Below, piece by piece: positions 6,364-6,409 of a DNA stretch of 6,409 bases (position 1 is its first letter; every line of letters begins with the position of its first letter). The DNA lies in the NCBI GenBank assembly GCA_937951395.1, contig CALFBV010000178.1:1-6409 (forward strand). The letters are read 5' to 3'. Origin of the DNA: an uncultured Rubritalea sp. GTDB taxonomy: Bacteria > Verrucomicrobiota > Verrucomicrobiia > Verrucomicrobiales > Akkermansiaceae. Made by a program: the position numbers and the translations under genes. The notes under the pieces are model-generated. The model was not told where the DNA came from. It worked only from the letters and a program-made list of their open reading frames with translations, and ran no database searches.

Positions 6364-6409
6364 GTGTCCCAGTTTGAGAACCCGTATGCCTCCGAATACT
6401 ACCAACAGG
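6364..6409 (+). CDS. N-terminus of an unidentified protein (3' partial, GTG start)
   Basis: A frame starting with GTG at 6364 reads (M)SQFENPYASEYYQQ and stays open to the window edge. An in-frame TAG at 6346 rules out a start further upstream except for rare codons between. The opening 'F-x-NPYAS' is a style I recognise from the start of many small membrane or hypothetical proteins in Planctomycetota and Verrucomicrobiota, but 15 residues do not allow a family call. The start overlaps an ATG at 6362 (ATGTG) whose frame is also open (MCPSLRTRMPP) but looks less protein-like. No good Shine-Dalgarno is seen. It lies 33 nt after the comM-like gene in the same direction and could be co-transcribed with it. 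Confidence 0.4.
   Translation, partial: MSQFENPYASEYYQQ

Overview
The window reads as an ordinary, compact bacterial chromosome segment of moderate GC (roughly mid-40s percent by eye). It has closely spaced genes, no mobile elements, no CRISPR array and no gene-free stretch over 130 bases. The organism cannot be named with certainty. The GH13 and GH77 sequence styles, an OmpA-domain protein with a long proline-rich tail, and a final gene starting with an 'NPYAS'-type N-terminus suggest the Planctomycetota/Verrucomicrobiota side of the tree. Verrucomicrobiota is my best guess, held with low confidence.

Layout, left to right on the + strand unless stated. (1) Positions 2-388 are the C-terminal end of an OmpA/Pal-type peptidoglycan-binding protein, followed by a proline-rich tail that carries three near-identical octapeptides. 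(2) Positions 468-2231 encode a GH77 4-alpha-glucanotransferase (MalQ/DPE type). (3) Positions 2235-3914 encode a GH13 alpha-amylase-family enzyme, starting 3 nt after the malQ stop and in the same frame. (4) A well-formed sigma70-like promoter at 3923-3950 drives a tRNA with a CAU anticodon at 3972-4044, most likely the lysidine-modified tRNA-Ile2. (5) On the minus strand, 4664-4065 encodes the ribosome-assembly GTPase EngB (YihA/YsxC), convergent with the tRNA. (6) A 130-bp divergent intergenic region, 4665-4794, carries a 7-bp inverted repeat. (7) Positions 4795-6330 encode a full-length YifB/ComM-family AAA+ ATPase. (8) From 6364 a new gene appears to begin, with a GTG start, and runs off the window.

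The two carbohydrate enzymes form one functional unit. Neither has a signal peptide, so both should act in the cytoplasm on glycogen or maltodextrins: the GH13 enzyme cleaves or transfers alpha-1,4-glucan chains and MalQ disproportionates the resulting oligosaccharides. EngB (50S subunit maturation), the tRNA and ComM (branch migration during recombination or natural transformation) are core housekeeping functions next to it with no obvious functional link.

I do not see a new biological system here. The observations most worth a second look are the repeat-bearing tail of the OmpA-domain protein, the same-frame malQ/GH13 junction separated by one stop codon, and the coordinated change at the 15-48 tertiary pair of the tRNA.
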